Positions 50,310 to 58,759 of a stretch of DNA of 64,000 nt are shown in pieces. The notes beneath the pieces are model-generated. The model saw only the letters and a list, made by a program, of their open reading frames with translations, made no database searches and was not told where the DNA came from. The number at the start of each line of letters is the position of its first letter. Position 1 is the first letter of the stretch. The position numbers and the translations under genes were made by a program. This DNA comes from Andeanibacterium sp036384795 (GTDB lineage Bacteria > Pseudomonadota > Alphaproteobacteria > Sphingomonadales > Sphingomonadaceae): contig DASVLP010000021.1 of the NCBI GenBank assembly GCA_036384795.1, positions 44,116-108,115 on the forward strand, in the 5' to 3' direction.

Positions 50310-51746
50310 TCAGGCGATCTGCCCCAGCAGCTCGCCCATCCGGGCATAGTCCTGTGGACGCCGCAGCTTCATCCTGACTGCGGTCACGATCCCCGCGACG
50401 GCGACGGCCAGGATGATGAACGGAAAGCTCTCGATCACCCGCGACTGGGAGCCGCTCAACAGGTCGAGGTTCAGGCAGACCAGGACCAGCCAGGTAGCGA
50501 GGCCGAGCGCGCTGAGCAGCGGCGCGACAATACGGCGGAACGCGCCTACCCCTCGATCGGCCGTCCGGAAAAACCGCCAGGCCGAGATCGCCACCAGCAG
50601 CTGCACCACCAGGATGCCGATGGTCGCAAACGCGCTGAGCCAGGAAAAGACCACGGTATAGGCGTCGAACCCGGCGACACCGAAGACAACCACCAGGATT
50701 ACCGCGCAGGCCGATTGCGTTTTGCCGGCGGCGTCGGGAGCCCCGCTTTGCGCATCGACATGTCCTAGCCACGCCGGCAACAAGCGGTCCCGGGCGAGCG
50801 CAAACAGGTATCGCGTGATCGTGTTGTGAAACGCGAGAATGGACGCGAACAAGCTGGTCAGAAGCAATGCTTCCATCGCCAGCCGAGGGCCGCTGCCCAG
50901 CCGGTTCTGGGCTGCGGTAAAGTAGAGATTGGCGGTATCCGCGGCGGCGGCCGCCTGGATGTGAGCAGGCCCGTGCTCGAGCGTCATGGCCCATGTGGAG
51001 AAGGCGTAGAGCAGCGTGATCACCGCCACCGCATAATATGTGGCGCGAGGAATGGTGCGATCGGCATTCTTCGCTTCTTCTCCGAAGATCGTTGTCGCTT
51101 CGAAGCCGACGTAGGACGCGACGACAAATACCAGTGCCGCGCCGAGGCCCGGGCCGAACACCACGCGCGGCGAGAAACTTGCGAAGCTCATGCCTTGGGG
51201 AAGGTCGGGGCGAACCAGAATCGCGATATCGAGCGTCAGCAGGATCAGGACTTCGAATGCCATCAGCACTCCGAGAACGACGCCACTGAAGGCGATCCCC
51301 TTGCGCCCGCACAAATGCGCGGCAACGATCGCTGCCAGCGCTAGAGGCCACCAGGGCAGATCGAGGCCCACATTCGCGAGCCGTTGCGACGCGACGAGGC
51401 CGAACAGCGCGTATATCGCGACCTGGATCGCCGAATAGGCCGCAACCGCCACGAACGCGCCCGCTACGCTTGCCGGTTTGCCCAGCCCGCGAGCGATATA
51501 GCCGTAAAACCCGCCGGCAGAGCCGCAGTGCCGGGACATTGCCGTGAACGCGGCTCCGAACAAGGCATAGACCACGCCGGCAATTATGAACGCCCCCGGG
51601 ACCCCCGGGCCGTTGCCAAACGCGAAGGCGCCCGGAGTTCCGCCCACGACGGCCGTCAGCGGCGCCGCCGCGGCGATCACGAAAAACACGATGTGAAGGG
51701 TTCCGACGGCGTCTTTCCGGAGCGAGCCGGACGAATGATCGTTCAT
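50310..51746 (-). CDS. APC family amino acid/amine permease
   Basis: This 478-residue inner-membrane transporter starts MNDHSSGSLRKDAVGTLHIV (ATG 51746) and has about 12 transmembrane segments, beginning with VFFVIAAAAPLTAVVGGTPG. The family GEEAKNADRTIPRATYYAV loop and SYVGFEATTIFGEE are typical of APC-type amino acid permeases related to eukaryotic-like YbgF/AotP-free subgroups. It is convergent with the Lrp gene and divergent from the homogentisate operon. Uptake of an amino acid or amine for the adjacent module, or of an aromatic amino acid for the homogentisate pathway, is possible. Confidence 0.9.
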   Translation of the reverse strand: MNDHSSGSLRKDAVGTLHIVFFVIAAAAPLTAVVGGTPGAFAFGNGPGVPGAFIIAGVVYALFGAAFTAMSRHCGSAGGFYGYIARGLGKPASVAGAFVAVAAYSAIQVAIYALFGLVASQRLANVGLDLPWWPLALAAIVAAHLCGRKGIAFSGVVLGVLMAFEVLILLTLDIAILVRPDLPQGMSFASFSPRVVFGPGLGAALVFVVASYVGFEATTIFGEEAKNADRTIPRATYYAVAVITLLYAFSTWAMTLEHGPAHIQAAAAADTANLYFTAAQNRLGSGPRLAMEALLLTSLFASILAFHNTITRYLFALARDRLLPAWLGHVDAQSGAPDAAGKTQSACAVILVVVFGVAGFDAYTVVFSWLSAFATIGILVVQLLVAISAWRFFRTADRGVGAFRRIVAPLLSALGLATWLVLVCLNLDLLSGSQSRVIESFPFIILAVAVAGIVTAVRMKLRRPQDYARMGELLGQIA

Positions 51747-51800
51747 GCAGATGGTCCCGAGCCCAAAACTCCGCGAGGATAATACGGAAGCCATCGGGCC

Positions 51801-51826
51801 GTCAGTCCCCAGCTCTGGGGACTGAC
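51801..51826. promoter_or_regulatory. perfect-arm palindromic operator between permease and homogentisate operon
   Basis: GTCAGTCCCCAG (51801-51812) and CTGGGGACTGAC (51815-51826) are exact inverted copies separated by CT. It lies 54 bases upstream of the permease start and 66 bases before the MBL gene start. Because both genes start here, this is an operator rather than a terminator. The regulator is unknown; the nearest on this side are the Lrp gene and the LuxR gene at the operon end. Confidence 0.6.
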
Positions 51827-51892
51827 GAAACGGCTGTCCGGACTATTATCCGGTGCCATCGCCGAACGGCCTTTACCTCTCAGGAGTTTTCG

Positions 51893-52852
51893 ATGGCTAA
51901 GCCTTTTGCTTCTTCTGCCGATCTGGCGCCGAAAGCCGAAACGCTGGAGGTGCTGGCAGACGGCGTTTACGCGCTGACCGCAGAAGGCGATCCGAACGTC
52001 GGCGCGATCGAGGGCGAGGACTTTCTCGTGTGCATCGAGGCCCGCGCGACTCCAGCATCGGCGAGGGATTGGCTGGCGAAGCTGCGCAAGCACACCGACA
52101 AACCGGTGCGCTATCTGGTGCTCACCCACTATCACGCCGTGCGCGTGCTCGGGGCAAGCGCCTTCGAGGCGGACGAGATCGTCACGAGCGAGACGACCCG
52201 CAAACTGATCGAGGAGCGCGGCAAGCAGGATTGGGACAGCGAGTATGGGCGCATGCCCCGCCTGTTCAAGCAGCCAGAGGAAATTCCCGGCCTGACCTGG
52301 CCAACCGTGACTTTCGAGGACAACCATTCCATCGAGCTGGGCGGAGACCGCGGCACGGTGGAACTTAGATTCTGCGGCCGCGGGCACACCGCCGGCGATA
52401 TCGTCGCCTGGCACGAGAAGTCGGGCACGCTGTTCACCGGCGACCTGGTCGAGGCTGAAGCTGCACTCTATACGGGCGATGCCTTCCATTTCGACTGGCG
52501 CGGCGAGACGCTCGACCGCCTCAAGGCCTTTCGCGCGCGAAACCTGATCGGCGGCCGCGGCGCGGTCGCCAAGGGATTGGCGGCGACCGATGCCGCCATC
52601 GAACAGACGCGGGAGTTTCTCGACGGCATGATCGAGCACGTCGGCGAGGCCCACCGGCGCGGCGGATCGCTGAAAGAAGCGTTCGAGGCCACTCATGCCG
52701 CCCTCGCGCCCAAGTTCGGGCGCTGGCCGATCTTCGAGCACTGCCTGCCGTTCGACGTCCAGCGCCTGTGGGATGAATTCGACGGGATCGACTGGCCGCG
52801 CATCTGGACCATGGAACGGGACCGCGAGGTATGGGCGCAGCTCCAGGACTGA
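51893..52852 (+). CDS. MBL fold metallo-hydrolase
   Basis: This 319-residue protein is the first gene of the homogentisate operon. CAGGAG lies seven bases before the ATG. The metal motif reads LVLTHYHAVRVLGASAF, where the usual T-H-x-H-x-D-H has Val-Arg in place of Asp-His. A later ligand His may be in RFCGRGHTAGDIVAWHE and an Asp in FTGDLVEAEA. One metal site may therefore be lost or changed. The function is not known; thioester, lactone or quinone-product hydrolysis are possible. The stop overlaps the next start as TGATG, so it is part of the operon. Confidence 0.8.
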   Translation: MAKPFASSADLAPKAETLEVLADGVYALTAEGDPNVGAIEGEDFLVCIEARATPASARDWLAKLRKHTDKPVRYLVLTHYHAVRVLGASAFEADEIVTSETTRKLIEERGKQDWDSEYGRMPRLFKQPEEIPGLTWPTVTFEDNHSIELGGDRGTVELRFCGRGHTAGDIVAWHEKSGTLFTGDLVEAEAALYTGDAFHFDWRGETLDRLKAFRARNLIGGRGAVAKGLAATDAAIEQTREFLDGMIEHVGEAHRRGGSLKEAFEATHAALAPKFGRWPIFEHCLPFDVQRLWDEFDGIDWPRIWTMERDREVWAQLQD

Positions 52853-54453
52853 TGCGCGCGGTGGCCGACGCGCCGGCGATTCCCGTCTGGCGGAAGATCG
52901 GCGAGGCGCCGCATCCCGCAACCGATCGCGAACGCGCCACCGTCGCGATAGTCGGCGGAGGTCCGGTCGGGCTCGCAATGGCGCTCGATCTTGGCCGGCG
53001 GGGCCATCGCGTGCTGCTTCTCAACCGTCTCGATTTCATCTCGGCGGGGTCGAAGGCAATCTGCTTTTCAAAGCGCACGCTCGAAATCTTCGATCGCCTG
53101 GGGGTCGGCGACGCAATCGTCGACAAAGGCGTGAGCTGGAATGTCGGCAAGGTGTTCTGGGGCGAGCGGGACGAGCCAGTTTACCAGTTCGATATGCTGC
53201 CGGTTAAGGAGCAGAAGCGCCCCGGCTTCATCAACATCCAGCAATACCACGTCGAGGAGCGGCTTTACGACGCGGCAACCGCGCTCGATGCGATCGACAT
53301 GCGCTTCGGCCATCAGGCCGTGGCGGTCGAACAGGACGATGATCGCGTCATGCTCCGCGTGCAGACCTCGCAAGGCGAATATGTCGTCGATGCGGACTGG
53401 GTGATCGCTTGCGATGGCAGCCGTTCGCCGGTGCGATCGATGCTGGGGCTCGATTTTACCGGCCGGGTCTTCGAGGACAATTTCCTGATCGCCGACATCC
53501 GAATGACGGACGAGCGCCCGTCGGAACGATGGTTCTGGTTCGATCCACCCTTCAATCGCGGCCAATCCGCGCTGATGCACAAGCAGCCGGACGATGTCTG
53601 GCGGCTCGATTTCCAGCTTGGCTGGAACATCGACCGGGAGGCGGCGGTGGCGCCCGAGAACGTCGAGCCTTATGTGCGTGCGATGCTCGGCGCGGGGGTG
53701 GAATTCGAGCCGGAGTGGTACAGCATCTATACCTTCCAATGCCGGCGAATGGAGCATTTCGTCCATCGTCGGGTGATCTTCGCCGGCGACAGCGCCCATC
53801 TCGTCTCCCCGTTTGGTGCCCGAGGCTGCAACGGCGGCATTGCCGACATCGACAATCTCGGCTGGAAGCTGGACCTCGTGCTGCGCGGCGAAGCGGGCGA
53901 AAGCCTGCTCAGCACGTACGATTACGAAGCCGTCGTGACCGCGGACGAGAACATCCTTCATTCGACCCGTTCGACCGACTTCATGACGCCCAAGTCCGAG
54001 GCCAGCCGGGCATTCCGCGATGCAGTTCTGGAGCTTGCCCAGTACCACGCGTTCGCCAGGCCGTTCGTCAATTCGGGACGGCTTTCGACGGCGGTGAGCT
54101 ATCCTTCGAGTCCGCTCAACACTCCGGACCGCGATCGCTGGGGTGGAGGCATCCCGCCCGGAAGCCCGGCGCTCGATGCGCCGCTGGGGCAGGGCTGGCT
54201 GCTCGACCGGCTCGGTGGGCGGTTCGTTCTCCTCTGCGAAGGCTGGAACGGCCCGGCGGCCGCCGGGTTCGAGGTTGTCGATCTTGCGGGCTTCGATCCG
54301 AACGGCTTGGAATGCCTTCGCCAGCGCTACGACCTCGCCCCGGGTGCGGCCTATCTGATCCGGCCGGATCAGTATGTTGCCGCGCGCTGGCGCGAGCCGA
54401 CCCCGGAGCGGATCGCGCAAGCGTTGGCGCGCGCGAAAGGTCTGCCCGAATGA
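52852..54453 (+). CDS. FAD-dependent aromatic monooxygenase (MhpA/PheA-like)
   Basis: This 533-residue flavoprotein starts MRAVADAPAIPVWRKIGEAP at ATG 52852. FAD motif VAIVGGGPVGLAMALDLGRR, then DWVIACDGSRSPVRSMLG (NAD(P)H/FAD loop), and RVIFAGDSAHLVSPFGARGC for the second FAD loop. These are hallmarks of class A hydroxylases such as MhpA and 3-hydroxybenzoate hydroxylases. In front of hmgA, it may hydroxylate a hydroxyphenylacetate to homogentisate, giving a second entry besides tyrosine via 4-hydroxyphenylpyruvate. That substrate is inferred from the position. It overlaps both neighbours. Confidence 0.88.
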   Translation: MRAVADAPAIPVWRKIGEAPHPATDRERATVAIVGGGPVGLAMALDLGRRGHRVLLLNRLDFISAGSKAICFSKRTLEIFDRLGVGDAIVDKGVSWNVGKVFWGERDEPVYQFDMLPVKEQKRPGFINIQQYHVEERLYDAATALDAIDMRFGHQAVAVEQDDDRVMLRVQTSQGEYVVDADWVIACDGSRSPVRSMLGLDFTGRVFEDNFLIADIRMTDERPSERWFWFDPPFNRGQSALMHKQPDDVWRLDFQLGWNIDREAAVAPENVEPYVRAMLGAGVEFEPEWYSIYTFQCRRMEHFVHRRVIFAGDSAHLVSPFGARGCNGGIADIDNLGWKLDLVLRGEAGESLLSTYDYEAVVTADENILHSTRSTDFMTPKSEASRAFRDAVLELAQYHAFARPFVNSGRLSTAVSYPSSPLNTPDRDRWGGGIPPGSPALDAPLGQGWLLDRLGGRFVLLCEGWNGPAAAGFEVVDLAGFDPNGLECLRQRYDLAPGAAYLIRPDQYVAARWREPTPERIAQALARAKGLPE

Positions 54454-54659
54454 GCGGGCTGATCCTCGAACCCAACCTCGCGCGCGCCGACGACGTCTAT
54501 CAGTGGCTGATGGATGCCCATGCCGGACGGAGCGATGAGGAATCGATGCGGCTCAATGCGCGCCTGATCCTGCTGCTTGCCAACCACGTCGGCGATCCGC
54601 AGGTAATCCATGAAGCGATCGCCTGCGCCGCCTCGATCAAGGAAGAGAGGGTCTCGTGA
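54450..54659 (+). CDS. DUF2783 small protein
   Basis: This 69-residue protein starts MSGLILEPNLARADDVYQWL and continues ESMRLNARLILLLANHVGDP. It matches DUF2783, short helical proteins found next to aromatic degradation genes. It overlaps the preceding monooxygenase by four bases (ATGA) and the following hmgA by one (TGATG). Tight coupling suggests a partner or regulator of the adjacent enzymes. No cofactor motif is seen and the function is unknown. Confidence 0.8.
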   Translation: MSGLILEPNLARADDVYQWLMDAHAGRSDEESMRLNARLILLLANHVGDPQVIHEAIACAASIKEERVS

Positions 54660-55933
54660 TGTACATGACCGGGTTTGGCGGGCATTTCGCTACCGAAGCG
54701 GTCCAGGGGGCGCTTCCGGTTGGCCGGAACTCGCCGCAGAAAGTCCCTTTCGGGCTCTACGCGGAGCAGCTGTCGGGAACCGCGTTCACCGCTCCGCGAG
54801 CGGAAAACCGGCGCAGTTGGCTCTATCGGCTGCGGCCGACCGCCAATCATCCGCGGTTCGAGCCGCTCGACAGTCTGGGCCTGCTCCGGACGGCTCCGTT
54901 CGACGAGATGCCGGTGACACCCAATCGCCTGCGCTGGGATCCGTCCCCGGCCGGCACCGGCAACGACTTCCTGGCCGGCCTGACCACATATGCCGGCAAT
55001 GGCGACGTGGCCGATGGCCGCGGCATGGCGGTCCATCTTTACGCGTGCGACCAATCGATGCGGCGGGTGTTCATGAATGCCGATGGGGAATTGCTGATCG
55101 TGCCGCAGCAGGGATCGCTAACGATCGTTACCGAGCTGGGCATTCTCGAAGTGCCGCCTCTACATATCGGGGTCATTCCGCGCGGGGTGCGTTTCCGGGT
55201 CGAGGTCGAAGGGCTTTCGCGCGGATACGTGTGCGAAAACTACGGCGCTCTGTTTCGCCTTCCCGAGCTCGGCCCGATCGGCTCGAACGGCCTCGCCAAT
55301 CCCCGCGATTTCGAGGCGCCCACCGCGAGGTTCGAAGATCGCGACGAGCCGTTCGAACTGGTGCAGAAGTTCCAGGGCGGCCTGTGGGCGACGACGCTCG
55401 ATCATTCGCCATTCGACGTCGTCGCCTGGCATGGCAATCTCACGCCCTATCGGTACGATCTGGCGCGCTTCAACACGATCAACACCGTCAGCTTCGACCA
55501 TCCCGATCCCTCGATCTTCACGGTCCTCACCTCGCCGACCGATACGCCGGGCACGGCCAATGTCGATTTCGTTATCTTTCCGCCGCGCTGGATGGTGGCG
55601 GAAGGCACGTTTCGGCCGCCGTGGTTCCATCGCAACGTGATGAGCGAGTTCATGGGCCTGATCCACGGCAGCTATGATGCCAAGGAAGGCGGCTTCGCGC
55701 CCGGCGGGGCCTCGCTGCATAACCAGATGAGCGGCCACGGTCCGGACAAGCCGAGCTACGAAAAGGCGGTCGCTGCCCAGCTTGTCCCGCACAAGATCGA
55801 GAATACGATGGCCTTCATGTTCGAGAGCCGCGCGGTGATCCGCCCGACCCGCTGGGCAATGGAGGCGACCACGCTGCAGTTCGATTACGAGGATTGCTGG
55901 GCGGGCTTCGCCAAGGCGAGGCTGCCCGAATGA
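54659..55933 (+). CDS. hmgA: homogentisate 1,2-dioxygenase
   Basis: This 424-residue Fe(II) enzyme opens the ring of homogentisate to maleylacetoacetate. The start MYMTGFGGHFATEAVQGALP resembles the family start. Iron ligands are seen as His and Glu in PPWFHRNVMSEFMGLIHGSY and His in LHNQMSGHGPD. PVGRNSPQKVPFGLYAEQL and ENRRSWLYRLRP are further conserved stretches. The stop overlaps fahA (ATGA). It is the central enzyme of tyrosine/phenylalanine catabolism. Confidence 0.96.
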   Translation: MYMTGFGGHFATEAVQGALPVGRNSPQKVPFGLYAEQLSGTAFTAPRAENRRSWLYRLRPTANHPRFEPLDSLGLLRTAPFDEMPVTPNRLRWDPSPAGTGNDFLAGLTTYAGNGDVADGRGMAVHLYACDQSMRRVFMNADGELLIVPQQGSLTIVTELGILEVPPLHIGVIPRGVRFRVEVEGLSRGYVCENYGALFRLPELGPIGSNGLANPRDFEAPTARFEDRDEPFELVQKFQGGLWATTLDHSPFDVVAWHGNLTPYRYDLARFNTINTVSFDHPDPSIFTVLTSPTDTPGTANVDFVIFPPRWMVAEGTFRPPWFHRNVMSEFMGLIHGSYDAKEGGFAPGGASLHNQMSGHGPDKPSYEKAVAAQLVPHKIENTMAFMFESRAVIRPTRWAMEATTLQFDYEDCWAGFAKARLPE

Positions 55934-57234
55934 TGTTTCCGATCGACGACACGCACGATCCCGCGCTGAAGAGCTGGGTGGCGGGCGCGGACGGGCATCC
56001 CGAGTTCCCGGTCCAGAACCTGCCTTACGGGATATTCGCTCCGCCCGGTCTCGGCTGCCGGGCAGGCGCCGCCATCGGCGCGATGGTTCTTGATCTGCGC
56101 GGCGCCGCCGAGGCCGGGCTGCTCGACGAGCGGATCGCGCCCACGCTTGGCGGCGACACCCTCAACGAGCTGCTTGCGCTTCCGCTCGAACTTCGCAGGG
56201 GCCTGCGCGCGCGGTTATCCGAATTGTTGACGAAGGACACTCACCGCGCGCGGCTCGAGCCGCTGCTCTATTCGGCGGACGAATGCCGGCTCGGCCTGCC
56301 CGTGGCGATCGGCGACTACACCGATTTCTACGTCGGGATTCATCACGCGATGAACGTCGGCAGCCTGTTCCGGCCGGATGCGCCGCTGCTGCCCAACTAC
56401 AAATATGTGCCGATCGGCTATCACGGGCGTGCTTCGTCCGTGCGTCCATCCGGCGAGCCGCTGGTCCGCCCGTTCGGCCAGCGAAAGGCTCCGGATGCCG
56501 CCGCGCCCACATTCGGGCCGACGCGGCGGCTCGACCACGAGCTCGAGCTCGGGATCTGGGTGGCGGAAGGCAATCGCCTGGGCGAGCCCGTGCCGATCGC
56601 GGAGGCATCGCGGCGGATAGGCGGGTTCTGCCTGCTCAACGATTGGTCGGCGCGCGATCTCCAGGCATGGGAATATCAGCCGCTCGGCCCATTCCTGGCA
56701 AAGAACTTCCATTCGACGGTGTCGCCATGGATCGTCACCCCAGAGGCGCTCGCACCCTTCTGGCAGGCCCAGCCGCCCCGGCCTGCTGGCGACCCCGCAC
56801 CTCTGGCCTACTTGTGGGACGAGGATGACCAGCGGTACGGCGCGCTCGGCATCGAACTGGAGGCGACGCTTTCCACCGCCCGGATGCGCGCAGAGGGCAT
56901 GGTGCCGCACGCGCTCAGCCGCGGCCCGGCCACGAACATGTACTGGACCGCGGCGCAGATCCTCACCCATCATGCCTCGAATGGCTGCAACCTGAGGCCG
57001 GGGGATTTGCTTGGCACCGGAACGATTTCCGGCGCGACGCCGGGGAGCCGCGGCAGCCTGCTCGAGATCACGCGTGGTGGGGCGGAACCGATCGAGCTTT
57101 CGACCGGGGAGACGCGCACGTTCCTCGAGGATGGCGACGAGGTGATCCTGACTGCCCACGCGCACCGCGACGGCTTTGCGCCTATCGGGCTGGGGGAATG
57201 CCGCGCCATCGTGGTGGAGGCTCCGACCCAGTGA
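55930..57234 (+). CDS. fahA: fumarylacetoacetase
   Basis: This 434-residue enzyme hydrolyses fumarylacetoacetate to fumarate and acetoacetate. It starts at ATG 55930 (MMFPIDDTHDPALKSWVAGA), overlapping hmgA. Conserved segments are FPVQNLPYGIF, the Ca/Mg and catalytic region DYTDFYVGIHHAMNVGSLFR with the catalytic His, YKYVPIGYHGRASSVRPSGE and FGPTRRLDHELELGIWVAEG, and LNDWSARDLQAWEYQPLGPF. Length is normal. The stop overlaps the maiA start (GTGA). Confidence 0.96.
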   Translation: MMFPIDDTHDPALKSWVAGADGHPEFPVQNLPYGIFAPPGLGCRAGAAIGAMVLDLRGAAEAGLLDERIAPTLGGDTLNELLALPLELRRGLRARLSELLTKDTHRARLEPLLYSADECRLGLPVAIGDYTDFYVGIHHAMNVGSLFRPDAPLLPNYKYVPIGYHGRASSVRPSGEPLVRPFGQRKAPDAAAPTFGPTRRLDHELELGIWVAEGNRLGEPVPIAEASRRIGGFCLLNDWSARDLQAWEYQPLGPFLAKNFHSTVSPWIVTPEALAPFWQAQPPRPAGDPAPLAYLWDEDDQRYGALGIELEATLSTARMRAEGMVPHALSRGPATNMYWTAAQILTHHASNGCNLRPGDLLGTGTISGATPGSRGSLLEITRGGAEPIELSTGETRTFLEDGDEVILTAHAHRDGFAPIGLGECRAIVVEAPTQ

Positions 57235-57866
57235 TCGCGCTTCACGGCTATTGGCGCTCGACGGCGTCTTACCGCGTACGCATCGCGCTCGGGCTGAAGG
57301 GGCTCGATTATCGCCAGGTTACGCACGATTTGCGCACCGGGGCGCAGCGCCGCGAAAGCTTCGTCGCGCTATCGCCGCAAGGTTTGGTGCCGGCGGTGGA
57401 GGCGGACGGCGCGATCCTCACGCAAAGTCTGGCGATCATCGAATGGCTGGACGAGCAATGGCCGGAGCCGCCGCTGTTGCCGGCGGACCCGGTCGGCCGG
57501 GCGACGGCGCGCGCGATGGCGCAGCTGATCGCCTGCGACATTCATCCCCTAAACAACCTGCGCGTCCTGACGAAGCTGCGCGAGCAATTCGGCGCGGATG
57601 AGGCGCAGGTTGGGCAATGGATCGCGGGCTGGATCGAGGAAGGTTTCGCTGCGCTCGAGACGCTCGTGGCCCGTCACGGCGGGCAGTTCGCCTACGGCGA
57701 CGAGCCCGGGATTGCCGACTGTTGCCTGGTGCCGCAGCTCTATTCGGCGGAGCGTTTCAAAGTCGACGTGTCGCGCTTTCCGCACCTTCTCGCCGTCGCC
57801 GAACGCGCCGGGCATCTGAAGCCTTTCCGCCAGGCAGCTCCAGCCGCGCAGCCGGACGCGGACTAG
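57231..57866 (+). CDS. maiA: maleylacetoacetate isomerase (zeta-class GST)
   Basis: This 211-residue protein isomerises maleylacetoacetate to fumarylacetoacetate with glutathione. The GTG at 57231 gives IALHGYWRSTASYRVRIALG, the zeta-class start, where SxxSxRVR forms the glutathione site (here STASYRVR). SPQGLVPAVEADGAILTQSL and ACDIHPLNNLRVL are typical of this class. It overlaps fahA by four bases, completing the pathway to acetoacetate. Its TAG stop shares CTAG with the opposing LuxR gene. Confidence 0.94.
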   Translation: MIALHGYWRSTASYRVRIALGLKGLDYRQVTHDLRTGAQRRESFVALSPQGLVPAVEADGAILTQSLAIIEWLDEQWPEPPLLPADPVGRATARAMAQLIACDIHPLNNLRVLTKLREQFGADEAQVGQWIAGWIEEGFAALETLVARHGGQFAYGDEPGIADCCLVPQLYSAERFKVDVSRFPHLLAVAERAGHLKPFRQAAPAAQPDAD

Positions 57867-58648
57867 AGAATTTCGCCGAGCAGCGAAGCTGCGTTGCCGA
57901 CCCCGAGCCGCTCATAGGCGCGGCGCCGGTAAGTGATGACCGTTCCCGGCCGGATGCCCAGCGTGGTGGCGATCTCGCCAGAGGTCTTGCCGAGCATGGT
58001 CAGCGCGCAAACCCGCGTTTCCCGCTCGGTGAGCGTTGGAAAGCGCCGCCGAAGCTTTCGCCCGATGCGTTCGTCGACATGTTCGGTTGCGCCCGAGGGG
58101 CCTGCAAAACCGGAGATGCGGCTGCGCAGCCGCAGGAACGGGACGACAAGCGTGCCGAAAGCAGCCAGTTGCTGGACGATATGCTCCCCGATGCCTTGTT
58201 GGCCGAGGTACATGTTGACGATCGCCCACTCTCCTCCCGCATCGGCTTGGGCGACGGAAATCTTCTGGCTGAACGCGGGCTTTTCAAAGCAGGTCCGGCG
58301 ATAGGTGGCGTCGCCGATCCGGTTTGCCTTCAGCACATTGACCAATGTCAGGCCAGCCCGGTTCGCGGCCGGAAGCGAATGCAATGTCGGATCGAGCTGG
58401 TGGTATCTGCGGGCGTAGCGATCGACCCGCTCGGCCGTGCCGCGGGGACGTCCGCACCACGCGACGGGGCGGGGATCGCGATTGGACGAAGCATACAAGA
58501 ACCCGTTGACCTCGGCGGCCGGGCCCTTGTCCTGCAAAATGCCCAGAAGGATCTCGTCGAACCGCGTGTCCTCGACATGATCGACGAGGTGCGCGAGGTG
58601 CGCGGCGTCCGCCTGAGAGCGCGCGTAAATCGATTTCCAGGTCACCAT
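57863..58648 (-). CDS. LuxR family regulator
   Basis: This 261-residue protein has an N-terminal sensor-like half with no known ligand motif (FLYASSNRDPRPVAWCGRPR, AQADAGGEWAIVNMYLG) and a C-terminal LuxR helix-turn-helix (TLTERETRVCALTMLGKTSG, EIATTLGIRPGTVITYRRRA). The N-domain shape is not the acyl-homoserine-lactone binding type, so the signal is unknown. It converges on maiA with overlapping stops and is followed by the receptor on the same strand. It may regulate either set. Confidence 0.85.
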   Translation of the reverse strand: MVTWKSIYARSQADAAHLAHLVDHVEDTRFDEILLGILQDKGPAAEVNGFLYASSNRDPRPVAWCGRPRGTAERVDRYARRYHQLDPTLHSLPAANRAGLTLVNVLKANRIGDATYRRTCFEKPAFSQKISVAQADAGGEWAIVNMYLGQQGIGEHIVQQLAAFGTLVVPFLRLRSRISGFAGPSGATEHVDERIGRKLRRRFPTLTERETRVCALTMLGKTSGEIATTLGIRPGTVITYRRRAYERLGVGNAASLLGEIL

Positions 58649-58759
58649 GGTCTCCCAGCTCGCCGCGGCGCCGCCGAACTCGGCGAGCCGCTCCCGTCGC
58701 GCATTCGGCGCGCCGATGCAAGCGAGGCCCTCGAGGCGCGCCGCCGCCCGGTGAGGATA

